Shown: positions 7,469-10,749 of the stretch, piece by piece | Layout of the letters: each line of letters begins with the position of its first letter | Position numbering within the stretch: position 1 is the stretch's first letter | NCBI GenBank assembly: GCA_934462885.1 | Contig: CAKSJC010000040.1 | Span: forward strand, 1 to 10,749 | Direction: 5' to 3' | Origin: an uncultured Eubacteriales bacterium | GTDB taxonomy: Bacteria; Bacillota; Clostridia; Oscillospirales; CAG-272 | DNA: 10,749 nucleotides | The notes under the pieces: model-generated | Databases searched by the model: none | Seen by the model: the letters and a program-made list of their open reading frames with translations, nothing else | Told to the model about the DNA's origin: nothing | Made by a program: the position numbers and the translations under genes

Positions 7469-7526
7469 ATGCCCGATATAGCCCAAAGCAATTCTAATTT
7501 AGTTTTAATCGGGAATATACATCCAG

Positions 7527-7555
7527 TTCATAATTATGATTTATAATTGTATAAA
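7527..7555 (+). promoter_or_regulatory. Possible promoter of the lipoprotein gene
   Basis: TTCATA (7527-7532, four of six) and TATAAA (7550-7555, five of six) are separated by 17 bases. This would start transcription near 7562, only 25 bases before the ATG at 7587. The surrounding DNA is so A/T-rich that other placements, for example TATAAT at 7542, are also possible. Confidence 0.35.
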
Positions 7556-7574
7556 GCATTTTAATGATCTACAC

Positions 7575-7578
7575 GGAG
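7575..7578 (+). promoter_or_regulatory. Ribosome binding site that fixes the lipoprotein start
   Basis: GGAG sits eight bases before the ATG at 7587. The in-frame ATG further upstream (7536) has no such box and would place 17 hydrophilic residues before an otherwise perfect lipoprotein signal peptide, so 7587 is the start. Confidence 0.85.
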
Positions 7579-7586
7579 AAAAAACA

Positions 7587-9959
7587 ATGAAAGCAAAAAA
7601 ATTTTTATCACTGACTCTTGCCGCTATATTCGCAGCCGCATCATTTTCGCTTTCCTCATGCGGTAAAGTCGCATCGGATGACGAAACGGATATAACGCAG
7701 GGAAAGTCTCCCTCCGAAAATACTTCAGTTCTCACTAACGTTTTTAAGGGAAGCTCACTAACTATCCCTAAAGAATACGGGGACGCAATTAACGATACTT
7801 CACCTTATTTCGACGAAGAAAACAGGACGATCACCGAACTTTTTCTGACTTACGATGAGTCGACAGACGACGCCGGAAATTATACATACGCTGTCTCGTA
7901 CTATCTTGTCACGTTCGATTTTGACGGAAAGCTCGTCGGAGAACCCGAAAAGCTTGATTTCGGACAAGGCTTTAATTATCCGCAGAAAATGATCATTTCA
8001 GAGGACGCTCTCGTTTATCTTCTTCAAAGCAGCGACTCAACGAGCGACAAAGTAAATTTTTCTATCGTTAAATATAACCGCGCCGACAAGACTACGGTGT
8101 CTTGCGATAATCTGACCGATTTATACTCCGGCAACAATAACTATTATTACCTCTCGAACCTTGCCGTAGACAAGGACGAAAACTACTACATCTCCTCCGA
8201 CTCGGAAATTCTTGTTCTTGACAAGAATTTCGTAAAGATTGCGTCTATCCCAACAAATGATTATGTACAGGATATGACGACTTTCCGCGACGGAAAAGTT
8301 TACATAGCAGGTTATTTCAGTTCTAATTCCGTTTCTTCCGCAGGCGGATTCGGCGTAAAGAGCGTTGAACTTGCGGCAAATGGTTTCGGAGAAACATTCA
8401 CTCTTCCCTCTCTTCTCGGTTCAGTTGAAATATACCGCTCAAACGACTATGACTTCTATTATTCAAATACAGACGGTATCTACGGCTTTAACACAGCCGA
8501 TCAGACCTCGGAGCTTATTGTAAGCTATCAAAACTCCGATATCTCAAGCGACAGACTTTCCTCCATAACGATACTCGATAAAGAGACTTTCCTTGCATCA
8601 GAAAGAGACGACAACCACGAAAGCTCGGAAATGATATACAAAAAGTCTCCCGACATAGATCTTTCCAAAGTTAAAGTCATCGAGATCGCAACTCCGAACA
8701 GATTATACGAGCTTTCTCCCGCGGTAGTAAAATACAACAAATCTCACACGGATTCCCGTATATTCTTAAATGACTATTCAAAATACGCCACCGACAACGA
8801 TTATACAGCTGGGCAGACAAAGCTTTTGAACGATGTCATAAACGGCGTCTATACTCCCGATATCGTAGTCGGCAACATCGGTTCCGATCTTATTTCCACT
8901 CTCGTAGAAAAAGACCTCTTTACCGACCTCTACACCCTCATGGACGACAGCTTCAAGAACGATCTGTTCGGCGGAATAAAGCGTTCTTTTGAAACAAAAG
9001 ACGGAAAAATGTGGGGAATCTGCGGAAAATACACTCTTAATTCGCTTATCGCAAAAAGCTCTGACATTGACGGCCGAGAAAAATGGACGCTCGCGGAAAT
9101 GCTTGATTTTGCGGCAAACCTTCCCGAGGGAACCGAACTTATGAACTATCTCACGAAATCGTCAGCTCCCGCATATCTCCTCGGAAACTCGGGATACGGA
9201 ACTTATATCGACTCCGATAACAACTCCTGTTCTTTTGATTCCGCAGAGTTCATCGACTATCTCAACTTCTTAAAAACTCTGCCGGACGACGACAAATTTG
9301 ATTATGAAAGCTCTTTTAATTCAGATGATTCTTACGCGCCATACCGCGAAGGAAAATATGCGCTCTATCAACAATATTATTATGAAATTGTATCTTTCCT
9401 CAATCAGGACGTCGTTTTCAACACAAGCGAAGTAACTCCCATCGGCTATCCCGTACTTGATGAAAACGACTGGGGTACGACTATAACGCAGTATACTTCA
9501 TCATACGTTATATTAAATAAATCCGAAAATTCCGACCTTGCGTTCGGATTTATTAAAGATTTTATATGCTCGGCAGGAAACGTCAGATATTATTCTTACG
9601 ATCTCCCCGTCACAAAAACCGCTTTCGACGAGAGCGCGGAACAGTTCTATGATTTTGAGTTTGTTTTCTACATGGACGGAAGCGCAAGCTGGGGTTCTTT
9701 CGATCCGGAGCATCCGCAGACAGAAGAAACTCTCGACAGCCCCGGTATTGTTCGCTATTTTACAAAAGATGACGCCGAAAAGATAAAAGATATGCTTGAC
9801 AACAAGGTAGGCGCAAGAGTGATATCAGTTCCTTCCGCGGAAATTACTTCCATAGTTAACGAAGAAATATCCGCTTACCTCTCAGGCGTAAATAACGCCG
9901 AAGAAACAGCAAGAGTAATCCAGTCGAGAGTTTCGATCTGGCTGGCAGAACACGAATAA
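7587..9959 (+). CDS. Lipoprotein: beta-propeller-like region fused to an extracellular solute-binding domain
   Basis: This 790-residue protein starts with a lipoprotein signal peptide: basic MKAKK, a hydrophobic core, and the lipobox LSSC with C25 as the lipid-bearing residue. An acidic, Ser/Thr-rich linker follows (about 26-60). Residues about 75-355 are rich in short beta strands with recurring patterns such as DFDGK, DKDEN and FRDGK followed by YI or YL, which suggests propeller blades. From about 361 (VKVIEIATPN) the sequence looks like a family 1 extracellular solute-binding protein: a YTPDIVVGN segment at 422-430, KMWGICGKYTLNSLIAK at 474-490, and a helical tail EEISAYLSGVNNAEETARVI that ends the protein as in many sugar-binding lipoproteins of Clostridia. 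It is about twice the length of an ordinary binding protein. It is expected to sit on the outer face of the membrane and bind a sugar or oligosaccharide. No permease or ATPase of an importer is nearby, and the exporter operon to the left is separated by a terminator. Confidence 0.82.
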   Translation: MKAKKFLSLTLAAIFAAASFSLSSCGKVASDDETDITQGKSPSENTSVLTNVFKGSSLTIPKEYGDAINDTSPYFDEENRTITELFLTYDESTDDAGNYTYAVSYYLVTFDFDGKLVGEPEKLDFGQGFNYPQKMIISEDALVYLLQSSDSTSDKVNFSIVKYNRADKTTVSCDNLTDLYSGNNNYYYLSNLAVDKDENYYISSDSEILVLDKNFVKIASIPTNDYVQDMTTFRDGKVYIAGYFSSNSVSSAGGFGVKSVELAANGFGETFTLPSLLGSVEIYRSNDYDFYYSNTDGIYGFNTADQTSELIVSYQNSDISSDRLSSITILDKETFLASERDDNHESSEMIYKKSPDIDLSKVKVIEIATPNRLYELSPAVVKYNKSHTDSRIFLNDYSKYATDNDYTAGQTKLLNDVINGVYTPDIVVGNIGSDLISTLVEKDLFTDLYTLMDDSFKNDLFGGIKRSFETKDGKMWGICGKYTLNSLIAKSSDIDGREKWTLAEMLDFAANLPEGTELMNYLTKSSAPAYLLGNSGYGTYIDSDNNSCSFDSAEFIDYLNFLKTLPDDDKFDYESSFNSDDSYAPYREGKYALYQQYYYEIVSFLNQDVVFNTSEVTPIGYPVLDENDWGTTITQYTSSYVILNKSENSDLAFGFIKDFICSAGNVRYYSYDLPVTKTAFDESAEQFYDFEFVFYMDGSASWGSFDPEHPQTEETLDSPGIVRYFTKDDAEKIKDMLDNKVGARVISVPSAEITSIVNEEISAYLSGVNNAEETARVIQSRVSIWLAEHE

Positions 9960-9968
9960 AATACTTTC

Positions 9969-10007
9969 CGCAGGGATAGAATATCATATAAATATTCTAT
10001 CCCTGCG
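9969..10007 (+). terminator. Perfect 16-bp hairpin between the lipoprotein and the small-protein gene
   Basis: Bases 9969-9984 and 9992-10007 pair without a mismatch around a 7-base loop. The stem begins ten bases after the lipoprotein stop. What follows is AGGTGTTTTATG: a short TTTT run, but also the ribosome binding site and start codon of the next gene. The last G of the stem is the first G of GAGGTG. It may act as a terminator or attenuator for the lipoprotein transcript, or control access of ribosomes to the small gene. Confidence 0.7.
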
Positions 10008-10016
10008 AGGTGTTTT

Positions 10017-10232
10017 ATGAATAACAAAAAATTCGATTTTTCAGATGATATGCCACTCGGACTCGGCATGGCAATCGCGCAAAACTCAGTCGCTTTCGAA
10101 AAATTCTCCGGATTATCCGATGACGAAAAAAAAGAACTGATCGCCGGGGCACATGAGGTAAAATCAAAGAATGAGATGCGCTCATATGTCGATGCGTTTG
10201 CAGAGGGGAATGTTCCGAAAATCAACAGGTAA
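10017..10232 (+). CDS. Small conserved-looking protein of unknown function, 71 residues
   Basis: The protein is short, soluble and charged, with no signal peptide or membrane segment. It reads as a helical unit: a GLGMAIAQNSVAFEKF segment (about 15-30), then LSDDEKKELIAGAHEV (about 33-48), then SKNEMRSYVDAF (about 50-61). This layout resembles a family of small proteins I recall from Clostridia, with a GMALAQN-like start and an SKxEM-like end, but I know no function for it. The start ATG has GAGGTG four bases upstream, directly after a perfect hairpin. The stop is five bases before the CYTH gene, so the two are probably one transcript. The coding assignment rests on the ribosome binding site, tight spacing and plausible composition. 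Confidence 0.75.
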   Translation: MNNKKFDFSDDMPLGLGMAIAQNSVAFEKFSGLSDDEKKELIAGAHEVKSKNEMRSYVDAFAEGNVPKINR

Positions 10233-10237
10233 ATCAC

Positions 10238-10729
10238 ATGAACATTGAAACAGAACGGAAATATCTTATTAAACTTCCTGATTTTTTTATTCTTGATTCC
10301 GTCTACGGTACGAGAAAGGCGGAAATGCGTCAGACTTATCTCAAAAAAGCGGACAACGGCGCAGAACGTCGTATACGAAAGATAACCGAAAACGGAAAAA
10401 CATCGTTTATTTACACGGAAAAGACCAAAATAGACGCAAACAGCCGCTTAGAAGATGAAAAAACTATTACCAAAGACGAATACACATCGCTTTATACCGA
10501 ACGCGAATCGGAGCTTTCAAAGGTGCGCTACTCTTTTCCATACGCGGATCACATTATGGAGATAGACGTTTATCCCGCAGACGTCGGAGGAGAATTATTA
10601 CGCGGACGAGCAATACTTGAAGTAGAGCTTTCAGTTTTTAACGAAAAAATCGACTTTCCGCCTGAAATCACCGTTATAAAAGAAGTAACGGGAATGCGCG
10701 AATACTCCAACCATGCTTTGGCGTGCTGA
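10238..10729 (+). CDS. CYTH domain protein (triphosphate tunnel metalloenzyme family)
   Basis: This 163-residue protein consists of one complete CYTH domain. The signature ExExK is at residues 4-8 (ETERK). Charged tunnel residues follow in the usual order: MRQTYL (30-35), ERRIRK (43-48), TEKTK (60-64), R97, EID (108-110), and LEVEL (127-131). A C-terminal KEVTGMREYSNHALA segment (148-162) is typical of the family. Relatives hydrolyse inorganic triphosphate, thiamine triphosphate or nucleotides with a divalent metal; a few are class IV adenylate cyclases. Which reaction applies cannot be told from sequence. There is no CHAD domain. The gene starts five bases after the small-protein gene with only a weak AGG box, so translation probably depends on the upstream gene. 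It is cytoplasmic. Confidence 0.9.
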   Translation: MNIETERKYLIKLPDFFILDSVYGTRKAEMRQTYLKKADNGAERRIRKITENGKTSFIYTEKTKIDANSRLEDEKTITKDEYTSLYTERESELSKVRYSFPYADHIMEIDVYPADVGGELLRGRAILEVELSVFNEKIDFPPEITVIKEVTGMREYSNHALAC

Positions 10730-10749
10730 AAAATCATTCGGTGACGAAC

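Noticed and set aside
7536..7586. Seventeen extra residues at the start of the lipoprotein
   Set aside because: They would precede a complete lipoprotein signal peptide, have no ribosome binding site, and largely overlap the likely promoter. The ATG at 7587 has GGAG at the right distance.
9875..10237. Minus-strand open frame of 120 codons over the end of the lipoprotein and the small gene
   Set aside because: It is antisense to two better-supported genes and runs through the perfect hairpin; its Ser/Phe-rich composition is typical of a shadow.

Overview
The window looks like chromosomal DNA of a low-to-moderate GC member of the Clostridia, possibly an uncultured gut lineage. The signs are a near-perfect Shine-Dalgarno box (AAAGGAGGTG), sigma-A type promoters, a Gram-positive style lipoprotein with a large extracellular solute-binding domain, and short intergenic hairpin terminators. 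The lineage is inferred from style only. I see no transposase, integrase, tRNA, rRNA or CRISPR array. All genes look intact and share similar codon habits, so nothing points to recent transfer.

Layout, left to right. Bases 1-187 hold no confident gene, only an edge-open frame and nested inverted repeats. A long hairpin terminator (188-256) touches the stop codon of a large minus-strand gene (256-3186). That gene encodes a cytoplasmic-type M16C zinc metallopeptidase of the PreP/falcilysin group and starts at GTG. Bases 3187-3693 form a divergent control region. It holds a TTGACA-17-CATAAT promoter reading left into the peptidase with a leader of about 200 nt, a 15-bp dyad, and a TTGCAA-17-TATAAT extended -10 promoter reading right. 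The right-hand promoter drives two translationally coupled half-size ABC exporter genes (3694-5535 and 5535-7379) that overlap by one base and end at a strong terminator (7390-7429).

The two exporter subunits are complementary. The first has Asp in place of the catalytic Glu after Walker B but a normal LSGGQ signature. The second has the catalytic Glu but an altered LSTGE signature. This is the known pattern of heterodimeric exporters of the TM287/288 or BmrCD kind, with one competent and one degenerate ATP site.

Bases 7587-9959 encode a separate 790-residue lipoprotein with a beta-rich, propeller-like N-terminal half and an extracellular solute-binding-protein C-terminal half. No permease gene is nearby. 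A perfect 16-bp hairpin follows it and runs directly into the ribosome binding site of a 71-residue small protein of unknown function (10017-10232). Five bases later comes a complete single-domain CYTH (triphosphate tunnel) protein (10238-10729). The last 20 bases hold nothing.

I did not find a clearly new defence or mobile system. The best leads are the propeller-plus-binding-protein lipoprotein without a transporter, the hairpin abutting the small gene's ribosome binding site, the uncertain start of the first exporter gene (possibly leaderless), and the small protein paired with CYTH.
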